The position numbers were made by a program, and so were the translations under genes. Below, piece by piece: positions 1 to 13,710 of a stretch of 64,000 nucleotides of DNA. The first letter of the stretch is position 1. Each line of letters opens with the position of its first letter. This DNA is from Dolomedes plantarius (lineage: Eukaryota; Arthropoda; Arachnida; Araneae; Dolomedidae): NCBI GenBank assembly GCA_907164885.2, contig OU015493.1:54025802-54089801 (forward strand), in the 5' to 3' direction. The notes under the pieces are model-generated. The model saw only the letters and a list, made by a program, of their open reading frames with translations, had not been told where the DNA came from and did no database searches.

Positions 1-919
1 AAGGTCATTTTGTACCGCACCTGAAAAAAACCTGTGTCCACTGATGTCCCAGAAAAAAGAAAATCTCAAAATGTGTTCGCATCTTCCGAAAAAACGACTT
101 TGCTCTATTTCTTCCAACTTAAATATTTTCGGCTAGCTCAAAACTACCACTATTCGGTCATGTGTGCTATTTCATTAGAAAATTAAAATATATTATCTCA
201 ACGATGGATACTTTCTTGTGCTACAAGAATACTTCATCCTTAATTTATACCTTCTATTTTAAGCATAAAAGGAAATTTCGGGCGCAACATCAGGCTGAAT
301 TAAGAGAGCGTTTCCTATCGAAATATCCGTAAGACTGCCAGTTTAGAATCGTGTTTTTATCTCAAGCAACAGCATCTTTAACTCCGAAGGATTATAGGAG
401 AAGCCGATTCAATTATGTAATAATTTATCGACTGCAACGTGACCAGTCACGAGCTGTTAGAACGTATAAACCGTAATTGAGTTTGATCTGTTGCTGTGCG
501 CTTTCAGATAAAAATCAATTTTATCGAAGCTGGATAACGTACGTAACCAATAAGGTTATACATTTGACACCTGAAGTGGAGTTTTACGACTTGAGAACGG
601 TATATTTTCAAAATAAATATATTTCCTAGAGCAGAAACTTATTATATTACCTCCTATTTCTCTTCGATTTGGAGCTCGTATATTTAGTTGAGGTTTTATC
701 CTTTGATTATGATTAAAAGTCTACTGTAATTCCCAAAAACACACAGTAAAATTTCCCCACGTTAAAATGTATGACAAAATAGTAAATTATTGACAACATT
801 TTAATGTATGAAAACGAAAAATATCTGTGATAAAATGTGTCAGATGAGATAAAATTATTTAAATAATCTTATTTTCATTTCCTTAGCGTTATATCTTCAT
901 GCTAATTGTTCAAAATAAA
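1..919. other. AT-rich non-coding stretch, no gene seen
   Basis: No open reading frame of interest, no splice-flanked exon and no recognisable transposon end was seen here. The sequence is AT-rich with ordinary complexity. Confidence 0.6.
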
Positions 920-1138
920 GTATATATATATATATATAGGGTAAAGAACGTTCCGAGGGTATAAATAAATAAATTAATAAATAAACAAAATATGTAATAA
1001 TAATAAAATAATAATGAATAATAAATAAATTAATAATTTTTTAAATTTTCCCCAGGTATAAAAGATTTCTTTCGCTATCTTGCTTTGTATATTTGTTACT
1101 GACGTTCCAAATCAGAACGTTCTTTCTGTCACACCCCC

Positions 1139-1322
<184 letters not shown>

Positions 1323-1726
1323 CAAAGTTGTAAGTGATAAACCAGTATAAGCCATAAACCACTACAGCCAGGAACCAAAAACATGAAAAGATAAGTGAAA
1401 AATATGAATAGATAAGTGAATAATAGGTTTTAGACAGTATCTTTTCATCAGCGGTGCCGATACTGTCCAATGGATTGTTTCTAATAAGTATGATCTTAGC
1501 AATAAACATACTTTGACACCGTACAATCCATATGAAAGGGAAGAAGGAATAATCAGTGGCTTTATCATAGATCACCAAACTCGGCGCCAGACAAAGTGAA
1601 AGTTAAGTTTAGGAGACCGCAAGAAGACTGACGTCACAAACATTGCAACCATGGAGCCAATGGAATCACTTTAGTAGACTTACTTAGGATACTGTTTTAT
1701 AGGACATAATAACCGAAGTTAACTTA

Positions 1727-1729
<3 letters not shown>

Positions 1730-1773
<44 letters not shown>

Positions 1774-1786
1774 ACATATATATATT

Positions 1787-1866
<80 letters not shown>
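1730..1866. repeat. (TA)n microsatellite at a Helitron 3' end
   Basis: TA repeat with GTATACA and TTTATATAAA interruptions. It ends directly at the ACTAG that forms the 3' terminus of the minus-strand Helitron at 1867-3007. Confidence 0.95.
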
Positions 1867-1867
<1 letters not shown>

Positions 1868-3004
1868 TAGCGGACCCGACAGACGTTGTCCTGTTCGAAC
1901 GTTGTAATTCTAGCTGAAGTACCCGGCGATGCCCGGGATTTTAAGAATGTTTGTTAACAAAAATCAATTTAAAAATTAACACAGTATAAATAGCATAGAA
2001 AAAAAAGCATACGAAATGTTACACATATTAATAATATGAAAACCCAATTAAAAATGTATAAATGTATAATAAACTCCTCAGATTTCAGCTATATTCGGTA
2101 TTTCATCATAAAAAAGCTGAAAAAAATAAAAATGAATAAAAAGAATAATTTTAAAAAATAATAATTTTAAAAAATTAAAATAAAAAATAATAAAAGAATA
2201 ATTAAATAATTAAAAAAATAATAAAATAAAAGCTCAAAATAAAAAAGCCTTAAAAAAAAGCCGAAATAACAGGTCTAGCAAAATTTAGACAACTCTGGAT
2301 TCGAACCCGGGTCGAGAGGATGGTACTTTCCAAATTGGCGACCTTCCGAACGCGCCACGATGACACCGTGTTCTAGTGGGTAAAGTGAAACATATTCGCT
2401 ATTGGAAAGTTGTTGTGGGCTGGTGATTATACATGTTAGAGAAGTTTTTAGTCAGAAATAAGTTAGCAGGATAGAAGCTTAGTCTTTAGCTCTTCAATAG
2501 ACACAAAGATATAGGCGAGGAGGTTTGCAGTAGCGATTAAAAAAGATCTCGTGTCACTTAACGTGGTTGATTCGAATTTTCCATCGCGTGTCGAGAGTAT
2601 CAATATGCCGTTGGATCTGATCCATTTTAGAGTATAAAATCTGACTTGAAAGATTATTATTTTCATTTATTATTCTGGTTTAATACATGACTTGAAACTT
2701 TTTGATTTTATTTATTTTTATTTTTTCGCTCGCTGTTTGCTAACTAAACCTAACGTGGACGCCATTATCTAGAGGGGTGATTTCACAAACTGTAAAAGCT
2801 TCCATTTACCGGACGCACCCCCCCTATAAATTGTTGGTTTTTATTAATTAATTAAAATATAAAAGCATATTCTATCGGATCAAATTGTGAATCTAAACCA
2901 TTCTCGAATCAACTTAATTGCACACACAAAATTTCATAAAAATCAGTCCAGTCGTTTAGGAGGAGTTCAGTTACATACACACGGACAGAAGAAATATATA
3001 TATA

Positions 3005-3007
<3 letters not shown>
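1867..3007 (-). mobile_element. Non-autonomous Helitron, minus strand
   Basis: Read on the minus strand, the element starts A|TC with TCTTATATATATATTTC at about 3007 and ends CTAG|T at 1867. No target duplication flanks it, as expected for rolling-circle Helitrons. Two hairpin-like ends are stacked at the 3' side: one with stem CCCGG/CCGGG (1922-1926 with 1933-1937) followed by TACTTCAGCTAG, and the outermost one ending GGGTCCGCTAG. The 5' part carries the phrase about a primer-like ACACACGGACAGAAG next to a TA tract, which is common in this type of arthropod repeat. A tRNA-like SINE fragment is nested at about 2290-2365. No coding capacity remains. The family call rests on terminal motifs only. 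Confidence 0.6.
2290..2365 (-). repeat. tRNA-derived SINE head (fragment)
   Basis: On the minus strand a polymerase III B box, GGTTCGAATCC (complement of 2297-2307), lies downstream of a weaker A-box-like TGGCGCGTTCGG (complement of 2346-2357). The spacing suits a tRNA-derived SINE head or tRNA pseudogene. It does not fold into an obvious functional tRNA. Confidence 0.5.

Positions 3008-3073
<66 letters not shown>
3008..3073. repeat. (TA)n microsatellite
   Basis: Pure TA repeat abutting the 5' end of the minus-strand Helitron. Confidence 0.95.
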
Positions 3074-3077
<4 letters not shown>

Positions 3078-4376
3078 ATATACATGTATTTGCCTCCGTG
3101 GAACTCATCATTCTTAGATACTTTCTTCTTAAGGTTTAATTCCTCAGTTTTCTGCCATTCATATCCGGAACAATGTACGTGACAAGATAATTGCATGGAT
3201 TTTGAAGCCTCCGCTCACAAAGCGTAGCTGAGGTATTATCTTGAAATATCTGTGTGTAAAGCACTTCCTTTCTTAGAATACAAGTTGCAATATTAAGCGG
3301 GGGAAGAACGTGACAGTATCTCGGAAACATTAGAGCATGATTGACTTCCAAACGTGAATAAACAGAATCCCTTCAGCATTGTTAAGTAGGCGGTATAATA
3401 ATGTTCGGCACAGAAACAGAGCTTCGTTACGGGAAGTTTTGTATGGGCGTGATAATAGGAGATGATTGGAAATATAGGTCTAGAATAAATGAACTGTTTT
3501 GTTGCGGACAAGCGAGGCATAAATATTTAAAATTTTCTGAAAATGTATTATATGACATGATAATGAAGAGGAAACAAAATGTGTTTAAAAAGTCTAAGTT
3601 AACAATATTGCAATTGGTATTAGTTAATAAATGACATATTTATCTTATATTAGATTTCAGAGTTATTTCCAATAATACATCAAAATTTAATCAATCTCAG
3701 TATATAATGAAGGATTTACCGCGCTTTTAATAACGCATCCCAGGTGTGTGTGACTTTGAATTACCCTACACCAATATTTGAAAGGTGCTTGTTAAAAATA
3801 TTTGAAGAGGATCTTTCCTTAAAAGTGACATCCTGAGAGACAACATTCCTTGCTTTAATTGATTATAAGCTATTTACTTGATGCCCGGGAAAGGGAGGAA
3901 GTGTGACAATTTTTCTGGAACCTTCAAGCCTTATTTGTTGCTTGTGTAATTAAACACGCTTCTTTCAGCATGTAGAGAGTCATATAACAGGATGATCCTT
4001 TTAATAGGTTGTAAAATATGTACATACTTATACAATCAACGCTCGTTATAGCGACTCCCCGCGCCCCATAGAAAAGACTGTTGCAATGAATGGGCGCTAC
4101 AGCAAAATTTGATTAAAAAATCATAAACTCCAATCACTTGCGGGAAAATTACCATGATTTTGAAATAAATTCCATGTTTGTTTAAGATTTCAATGTACAT
4201 ACTTTTGTTCATCAAATAAGCATTGGCAATGAAAATTAATTTTAGTGTATACAAATCACAAAAAATTGGGTCTTATTTATATTTATTTCTTAGCAAAATA
4301 ATCAGAAATCATTGTTTGTTTTTGTGCACTTGATATGTCATTTTTTCACTCTAATTTGGAGGCACTTTGTCAACAG
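3074..4376. other. Non-coding stretch, no gene seen
   Basis: Short ORFs of 62-77 codons occur, but none resembles a known family, has splice context or shows coding-like composition. Nothing else is recognised up to the Harbinger element. Confidence 0.5.
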
Positions 4377-4379
4377 TTA

Positions 4380-6700
4380 GGCCCTTTTCATACGAGGCAC
4401 TTAGTTGATTCAACTGATTTCCGGGCGGTTGTCAAGGAGTGTAGCCACCATAGCAAATGTATGGGAATCGCCCGAACCCTTTCACACGCAGTGAATTCGC
4501 CGCCCAGACGGTTTGCCAGCTGGCACATGTGCCGCTAACGTTCTCATCCCGATTAGTTGACTCAACACAAAAGACATTACGGAAGGTATGCTCTTCACAC
4601 CAGCCGCCTAGATGCATCAACTCAGTTCAGTATGGAAAGCGTTTCAATTGCAAGTTTGAATGTGGAACAATTCATCGAAGAAATTCGTATTAGTCCCGCG
4701 ATATGGAACATGAGGTGAGATGAATATAGCGATTTTTTCTGCATATTTTTCAGAGATGATGACAGTATTTTGTTTTTTTTAAATTTTATTACTGATTTTA
4801 TCTGTCAGTGTGATAATTTTGAGATTGATAAAACTGGCTATGATTTTTGGATTTTAAAATATTTTGTTTGTTTTCTGAGTCATCCCGTTCAAAATTCCAA
4901 ATTTCACGTTGGATTCCAGCCTAGCAGTCGAGAAGAGGGATGAACTGAATTTTTTTTTTTGCACTGGACTAGGTATTCACGTGTCAGTGAGCCAGTTCAG
5001 AATTTTTGACAATAATACATACCGGAAGACGAATTGGGGGCCTTTATGAGTATGTCCGACATCGAGGCTCCCAGTACCATACATCATGTGTCTTGTCTTA
5101 TATACTCTCCCCTTTGGGAAAATGCATAAAGGGAATTCACAATGCCCCTAATTTCCCCATTTTTTAAAATTTAATTAGGGGGGAAACTAGGGGAGATACA
5201 TAGTCTAGGGGAGAAAACATAAACACAGATTTTTGTTTTTGTTTTATCCGTTGCGGAGTGAGCCTGTATTTGAAATGTTCTAAAGGGTGCGAACGCCAGT
5301 TAAAAGCGCAAAAATATAAAGGAATAAACGATTTTTTTCAAGAACTAAGGACATGTCAGTATTCATTGAGGCCTGTTCATAAAATCTAGTGTAAAAAATT
5401 AAAACGTTTTGGGTTTTTTAATCTTTAAAATAATTGAAAATAGAACCAAGCATGAAACAAACAAAAAAAGGTACGGAGTGAAGTACTTTATTAGACAGCA
5501 AACATTAAAAATTAAATCACATTAAAATAATGAACATTGAAATTTTAAATCACATCATACTGCCATTCCAACTGTCCTGGTGCAACAAAATAATCAGCTA
5601 AGTGATTTCTTATATCTCTTGGCTGTCTGGTATATGACTGGCCAGAAACACCCTCCCCCAATGGTACATCCTGTAATGTTTTTAGTATGACAAGAGTGTC
5701 TTCAAAAGTAATTCCATCTCTTAGCCTTACAAAATTGTGAAGGACAACACATGTTTTTACTATGTTTTCTGCAAAGTGCACTTCTACATTTTGTATTGGC
5801 TTTGTAATCTTAAATATTTTAAATTACATTTTGTATTTTTGTAAGTAAAAACCTGAGTGCCATGTTATGATGCTTTTTTTAATTCTATATTCCCCTACAT
5901 TATTATAAATAAAATACCAATATTGTGTTATAAAATTGGTGTAAAAGAAAGGTATCGGTAGAAGAAAGGTATAATATTTTGGTTAAAGTTTTTGAAGTTT
6001 AAAAATTTAAGGGGGGAGATCCCCTTAAAAACTTAAAAAAACTCAATTTTTTACTGATTTAATTTTGAAGAATGGAATATAAGGAATCTTATGAAAAAAA
6101 TGTAGTCGATAATACAATTTCAACCGATTTTATGGCAAAATGTGGAAAGCTAGTAGTAAAGTAATTTATAGAAAATTTAAACCTTAAATGGCTTTTTCTA
6201 AAAACTGTTATTTTGAAATTTGTGCGCACTATTTCTAATCGTCCCAAATTGCTAAAATTTTGTATACATGTATATCTTGTATGATTATACAATTTCTACC
6301 TAAATTTAGTTACGTACATATTACTAATATTTTTACAGCAATTTTTTTTTATTTTGATATTTTTAGTACAATAAAATACATTTGCCTGGAAAAAAATTTT
6401 TTATGGGAAATATTGTAATTATTTTAGGTGTAGATTAAAGTATAACCTATGGATAGAATACATACACATAATTTAATGTACTAAACTGTCTTCTTCCACC
6501 TCATTTTTCAATCGCTTTTCTTCTGCGTAACGTCTAACTGCGGACGAAGGGTTGCCACAACCCCAGAAGCGAAGGTTTCGCCTTGAATTGGGCGCCGCGA
6601 GTTACCTCGTTTGAAAAGAACCTCACACGGCAGTCATCTACATAAAAATAAAAAAGGCAAATCCGTTGAATCAACTACTATGCCTCGTGTGAAAGAGGCC
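4380..6700 (-). mobile_element. PIF/Harbinger DNA transposon, complete ends, decayed
   Basis: Terminal inverted repeats are GGCCCTTTTCATACGAGGCA at 4380 and its near reverse complement TGCCTCGTGTGAAAGAGGCC ending at 6700. Similarity runs on through AGTTGATTCAAC. A perfect 3 bp duplication, TTA, flanks both sides (4377-4379 and 6701-6703), which is the PIF/Harbinger hallmark. The only coding remnant is the C-terminal DDE_Tnp_4-type transposase at 5545-5781, so most of the transposase and any Myb-like partner gene has been lost or degraded. The 2.3 kb length is short for an autonomous copy. Confidence 0.85.
5545..5781 (-). pseudogene. PIF/Harbinger transposase, C-terminal fragment
   Basis: A 78-codon minus-strand ORF carries the motif IVKTCVVLHNFVR near its start and ends with RNHLADYF followed by GQLEWQYDVI. 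Both match the C-terminal end of Harbinger nucleases (DDE_Tnp_4), where the VLHN segment follows the last catalytic residue and R..L..YF..G...WQ closes the protein. Family members are about 350-450 residues, so roughly four fifths is missing upstream. It lies inside the TIR-bounded element in the orientation expected for a single transposase gene. Confidence 0.8.
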
Positions 6701-6794
6701 TTACTCACCGTGACTGATTGGCTACTTTATTATGGAAGCACCATCTGGTGCATTGTTCCCTATGAGGGGGACGACACGGAAACGACCAAGCCTT

Positions 6795-6865
6795 ATTCGG
6801 GATTTGAACCCTAGCCCATTGCGTGTCAGTTCAGAACGTTAACTACTATACCATGGGCGGCGCAA
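6795..6865 (-). repeat. tRNA-derived SINE head or tRNA pseudogene
   Basis: On the minus strand a good A box, TGGTATAGTAGTTAACG (complement of 6837-6853), is followed by a B box GGTTCAAATCC (complement of 6800-6810) at tRNA-like spacing. It sits about 95 bp outside the Harbinger element. No clear cloverleaf is evident, so a SINE head is more likely than a working tRNA. Confidence 0.6.
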
Positions 6866-7035
6866 GCGACATGTTTTTAAAACATAATTTCCCATGTCAG
6901 TTCAAGTTCATTTCACGGGAGTGAAAGGGATACACTAAAATTGTATTAACCTTTAGCTAACGAGGCCCATTTTTTCGATTCCCTCTGTAGAACGGGAAAT
7001 TCCCAACCCCTTTTGTAAAAACATCCATTAAGAGA

Positions 7036-8441
<1,406 letters not shown>

Positions 8442-8851
8442 TTCATTTTTCGGCCCGTATTCTTGGGTACGTAAGGAAAAGGTTAAATGATTTGCGGGGT
8501 TCTTATGCAGTATATATAAATAAACAACAACATATCACTCAAGGGTATTCCGATTGAGACTTTTGCACCAAAATGGTTTACTGAAATGATTTCTATTGCA
8601 TTCTATTGTTATAACGACTGCCGATTTTATCAGCAAAGTAAAACAATTAAATGTCTGCTTGCTTGCTCAGTTTATGTGAGATATTTCTGTGTTGCCGGAC
8701 TCACCGATCGCTTGACATTTAATTGATAGTCTGAATGCTATTTTCGCTTTCTGGATTGCTTCTGTAGTTTTCATAGTTTTGAATTAATACTTTGGAAAAA
8801 TTCAGGAACCCTAGCAAATTTAAAACGCTAAAAAGTATTATCGATTTCTAA

Positions 8852-9511
8852 TCTATATATATAAAACAGTTCCGTAACTGACTGACTGACTGACTAACAT
8901 ACAACGCACAGACCAAATCTCTGGACCTAAAGGGCTGGAATTTTGCATGGCGATTCTTCTTATAGTGTAAGGGTGCACTAAGAAAGATTTAAAAAAAATT
9001 CTTTTTAGATTTTTTTAAATAAATTTTTAAGCTGTTTTAGTAACTTTTTTTAAGTTTGCATTTAAAATAATAATTTGAGGGTTATAAAATTTATATCATA
9101 AGAAAGATCATAAAAATTCCTTTAAAATGAAATCTTTTTCAAATATTTACATCAATTTCTGATTTTTGGTGAATTTTTAAAGATTGATTTTTAGAATTTA
9201 ATTTATTAAATGCTGATCACGTGATTTCTTTTTCTGGTACTTTAAATAAATTTATCGTCACGTGCATAACAACGAAATAGACAAAAAAAATATTTTTCTT
9301 GCTAATGCGGCAGACAATTGGACATTATTTTGCCTATAAAAATATCCCGTACGATTTCTTTTAAATATATATATCTTTTCTACATCAATTGAATATATTG
9401 ATCATCGTATTTATTATATATATATATATATATATTTGGCATTAATTGTATACATTGACCGTTGTATTTAATTTGAATGTACTCCGTAGCGAAGTGCGGG
9501 TTTTCAGCTAG
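8852..9511 (+). mobile_element. Non-autonomous Helitron, first of a head-to-tail pair
   Basis: The element begins A|TCTATATATATAAAACAG and ends with a GC-richer 3' stretch, CCGTAGCGAAGTGCGGG, followed by TTTTCAGCTAG|T. Those are typical Helitron termini (5' TC, 3' CTAG, insertion between A and T, no target duplication). It is 660 bp with no coding capacity. The next copy starts at the very next base. Confidence 0.8.
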
Positions 9512-10169
9512 TCTATATATATAAAAAGTTCCGTAACTGACTCATTCATTCACTGACTGACATACAACGCACAGACCAAACCGCTGGATCTAAAGGGCTG
9601 AAATTTTGCATGGCGATTCTTCTAATAGTGTAGGGGTGCACTAAGAAAGATTTTTCAAAAATTCTTCTTAGATTGTTTTTAATTAAATTTTTAAGCTGTT
9701 TTTTAAACTTTTTTTACGTTTGCATTTAAAATAATACATTGAGTGTTATAAAATTTAAATCACGAGAAAGATCATAAAAATTCCTTCAAAATGAAATTTT
9801 TTTCGAATTTTTACCTCCATTTCCTGATTTTTGGTGAATTTTTAAAGATTAATTTTTAGAATTTAATTTATTAAATGCTGATCACGTGATTTCCTTTTCT
9901 GGTACTTTCAATAAATTTAGACAAAAAAATATTTTTTTCTCTTTCTAATGCAGCAAACGATTGGATATTATCCAAAAAAAAATGCATATCCCTTATGATT
10001 TTTTTATAAATATATATATATAGATAGATATATATTTTACATCAATTGTATACATTGATCATCGCATTTATTATAAATATATATATTTATTTTTTGGCAT
10101 AAATTGCATACGTTGACCGTTGTATTTAATTTGAATGTACTCCGTAGCGAAACGCGGGTTTTCAGCTAG
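9512..10169 (+). mobile_element. Non-autonomous Helitron, second of a head-to-tail pair
   Basis: This 658 bp copy of the preceding element starts TCTATATATATAAAAAG immediately after the CTAG of copy one and ends GCGAAACGCGGGTTTTCAG plus CTAG|T. The copies differ by scattered substitutions and small indels, so they are not a recent perfect duplication. Confidence 0.8.
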
Positions 10170-12310
10170 TGTTTCCATAAGATGATATTCTCCCTATTGG
10201 AATATATTGTTTGCAGACGTACCACCTGTCAAAATGGAGCCTTAAAAATTATCCAAAGGGGACTTTCTAATCTTGTTTTAATGAAAATAGTCCGAATTCG
10301 GAATTTTAGCTTCTTGTAATGTGCAAATATTTGCTTTTGACCTTTTGAAATTTCCTATTTTCATTTATATTCTCCTAAGAAACCACATTTGCATTTCAAA
10401 GTGTTTTGTCCTGAAAGCTATTTACATTTCGTTTGACTAATGTCTAGAATCCGTTTCATTTGTAATTAGAGATTATATACTACACGGATTTAAATATAAA
10501 TGCAAAACTTTGATTCGTGCTCAAAAAAGTTTTCTTATCACCGTCACGTAATGCAGTTGAAAAATTAACTTTCTCCAACTTTTAAGAGTTTTTTTTTTTT
10601 AAGAATTATATGATTTTTTCAAGAGTTTATCTGAGCATTTCTTCATAAAAGAATGTTGTAAATGTTTCTATTCCTATTATACCGAGAAATGAACTCAAGT
10701 TTTTAGAAGGAAAACATTTAATGTGAAAAAATTACTTAATTCCGTACACATGTAATAGAATGTGAATGTTAGGGATTATTGAAAAATTCCTTATTCATGT
10801 TGTAACACCATTTTTATGTTGTCCTGTGACCAGTGTTATTCCGAGTGTGAGAAAAATACCTTTTTACACGTATTTCATTGTACTACAGAAATGTAAAAAA
10901 AACCCGACTAGTTAAAAAAGGTTAAAAAATGCCTTTATCGAAGGTTTAGGAGATTTTTTCCGTGCTTTAAGGACATTGTTATAGTTTTTATAAGAGCTTA
11001 TGTAATAACATTGAAAAAAAAGTTACAAAAATTTTAATTTGTTTCTTACAAAGAAGTCCACATGTCTTAATTAAAAGAAAAGTTTATCCTTTTAGTGGGC
11101 GTCAGTTACATAATACCTCCTTTATATACAGAGAGTTAAAAATAAGGAATGCTAGGTTTAAAAGCCTATAATATCTGGCATATTAGCATAGATATAACAT
11201 TTTACATCTGTGATTGCAACATATATTATTCCCAATCGATTTTGCGGGATTTTAACTGTACTCATTACCGGTTAAAGAAATTACCTTCTTTGAATCCCCA
11301 GAGAAAATTTTCTTTCCTTAGGAATATTTTTATCGTTTTATAATGGTTTTTAGAAAACTTTGGAAATACATTGATAATTTAATTTCTTTCCATTGAACAC
11401 AAATTACTGAAACTACCTTCACATATAAGCAACATATGACTTAAAAATTAAGAACTCCATATAGCAGGAGGCGGTTATATTACTAGCGTCATAATATCAT
11501 AAATAAGAAATTGGCAATGTGGCATCGAGTTTAAAAACATAACAGCTTATTTCGCATAGTTTTCATTAAGATTTGGCCTTTTTACCATCTTGATAGTTTT
11601 GTTTCCTTTCTAAGGATTCTTTTACGATAGCTAAAAAAGCAACCGCATGTTGACAAGAAAGTTTCATAAAGGAATTGAATCTAAATTCTACAAAATTTAC
11701 CGTATTCTTTATATTAAAATAATTTATTTTTTTATAGTAGACAAAAATTACTTAATCTCTTTCCTTTTTTTACACATAAAACAATAGATAATGCTGTGCA
11801 ACCTACATGGTACAAACACTTCCCAAATTACGCTAAAATATCATTAATGAGATAATTTCTACGTTTCATTGGTAGACATTATTGAATATTATTTTTAAAT
11901 GAAGTATGTGGTTCATTTTCATAGAAACATATTTTTTCTAGAAAATACATCTAGATATCTTACAATTCAAAATTTTTCTGTTTTACAGTCCAATCTGATC
12001 ATATGCTTCAGGATTCATCCACTTTTTTCTCATCTTACCGCTTTCGAATGTATCACTGGTTGGCAGTTTTTTGCCTTAAAAATTAATATTCTTTATTATT
12101 GTGTTGATTGTCGTTACATGGCTGTCACATGTTCCTTACATAGAGTTACATGTTCCTTACATAGCGTTACATGTTCATGTATAACATATGTATTGTATAT
12201 AATATAACATAGAATTATAATATAACATAGAATGTAGAGGTAGGCACGTCTATCCAGAAAAAAGAAAGAATAAAGAATATATACGAGCGTAAGACAAAAC
12301 TTATTTATAC
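10170..12310. other. Non-coding stretch with minor tandem repeats
   Basis: No gene recognised. At 12123-12180 a unit of about 21 bp containing TTACATGTTCCTTACATAG repeats two to three times, and just after it a short AATATAACATAGAATTA unit occurs twice. The 64 and 102 codon ORFs here have no family resemblance. Confidence 0.5.
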
Positions 12311-12462
12311 TTTCGCCATAACAGGCCTAGAAGTTTATCCGAGTGGTGTCTGAGCGCGCATGCGTTGAGTTAGGGCTTCTGTGGTCTTGTGTGCGGAGTT
12401 TTGTCACGATCGCGTCAGTTGCCTCCCAGCTACGACAGCGTAAGCAAGTCAGCTCCCCTATC

Positions 12463-13015
12463 CGTTTGTACCAAAGAGGAACGAGCTGTGATCCGATTTT
12501 TGTGGTTGATGGCGTGAAAGGTTCCGAAATTCGGTAGAGAATTTATCACAGTACGGGGACAGTGCTTTATCTCGTAAAAGCATTTTTATGTGGATCGAGA
12601 AGTTCAAAAGTGGCCGGACAAGCGCAAAACAAAAACAGGGAGCTGGACTCCCGTCAACCCCAACCACACATCAGAACATTCGACAAGAGAGATGGTTATG
12701 GCGGACAGACGAGTCACTATAGTTGAGGCTGCGTCTTCTTTAAACATCAGGCATGGTTCTACCTATCAAATCATCCACTACGAGTTCGGATTTCACTCAA
12801 GGAAGCTTTGAGAGGTCGTCTATTTGCCTCAAACAAAGACGTTTGGGATTCGATGCAAAAGTGACTTCAAGACCAATCAAAAACCTTCCTGGGAGGCATA
12901 CGAAAGCTTGTGGCTTGCTCGACAAAGTGCATTGCTAAATTGGGAAACTATGTCAAAATATAATGTCTATGCTGTACATCTACCTTTGTCTGATAAAGTT
13001 GTTGAAGGAAACGTG
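12463..13015 (+). pseudogene. Mariner-like transposase relic (HTH half)
   Basis: In shifting plus-strand frames the DNA encodes pieces typical of the N-terminal helix-turn-helix half of mariner (Mos1/SETMAR-type) transposases: EERAVIRFLW, then MWIEKFKSGRTS, GAG.PST.TT, a DRRVTI block (about 12704) and a LNI.HGS.Y.IIH block. After that the frame is lost, and the remaining segment to about 13015 is a poor match to the C-terminal part. Multiple stops and frameshifts make it non-functional. The catalytic triad is not recognisable. Ends were not found. Confidence 0.55.
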
Positions 13016-13710
13016 TAAGTAATTTTTGACCTACTCTCGTACAATAATGGGAAACAAAATCTAAAATTTAAAAACTGGAAGTTTTTTTCATGGGACATGG
13101 CTTGTCACATTCTGTTAAAATGTAGCTCTACTGCGGTGCTGCAATTTTTAAGGATAAATAGCTGATTCTTAATATCTACTGTAAGTTCTCAATTAATTGA
13201 GGTAGGGTGAGTTTGCTCGTAAATTTCTGTTTTGTGTAGTTCTTTCATGTGCTTAATGTTGTGGTGTAATGTCTAATGCTTTTGATTTTCTGTTTTCAAT
13301 GTGGGGATCTCGGGGCTTTGGGATGTTTTATGACTAGACCTACATTCTATTCAGAAATTTTTTCCCTGAGGAGACCGACTCGGTTAGGCCTCCTGATGAA
13401 GAGAGCGGTCGGTTGACTTGTTATATTTTGGTTTCATTAATTTTTTTTGGTTCTTTTAGTCTTTGAATATTTTATACTTTCATTTCTATTATTGCTACAG
13501 AATCTTTCATCTATGTTGCGCAGAGAACAAATTACAGATTTCGGTTGACTTTTTCATCTTTCAGTGTCTTCATCTGAAATTTGATTTTTTGCGAGTCTCG
13601 TTAATATATTGATAGTTTGTCTTCTCTGGCTGAATTTTCGTAGCTAAAGTGAAGAAAAAAATGGGTTAATGAGAAATTTTAGGATACGTAGGTCATTTAA
13701 TATGTATATA
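13016..13710. other. Non-coding stretch, no gene seen
   Basis: T-rich sequence without a recognisable feature between two transposase relics. Confidence 0.5.
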
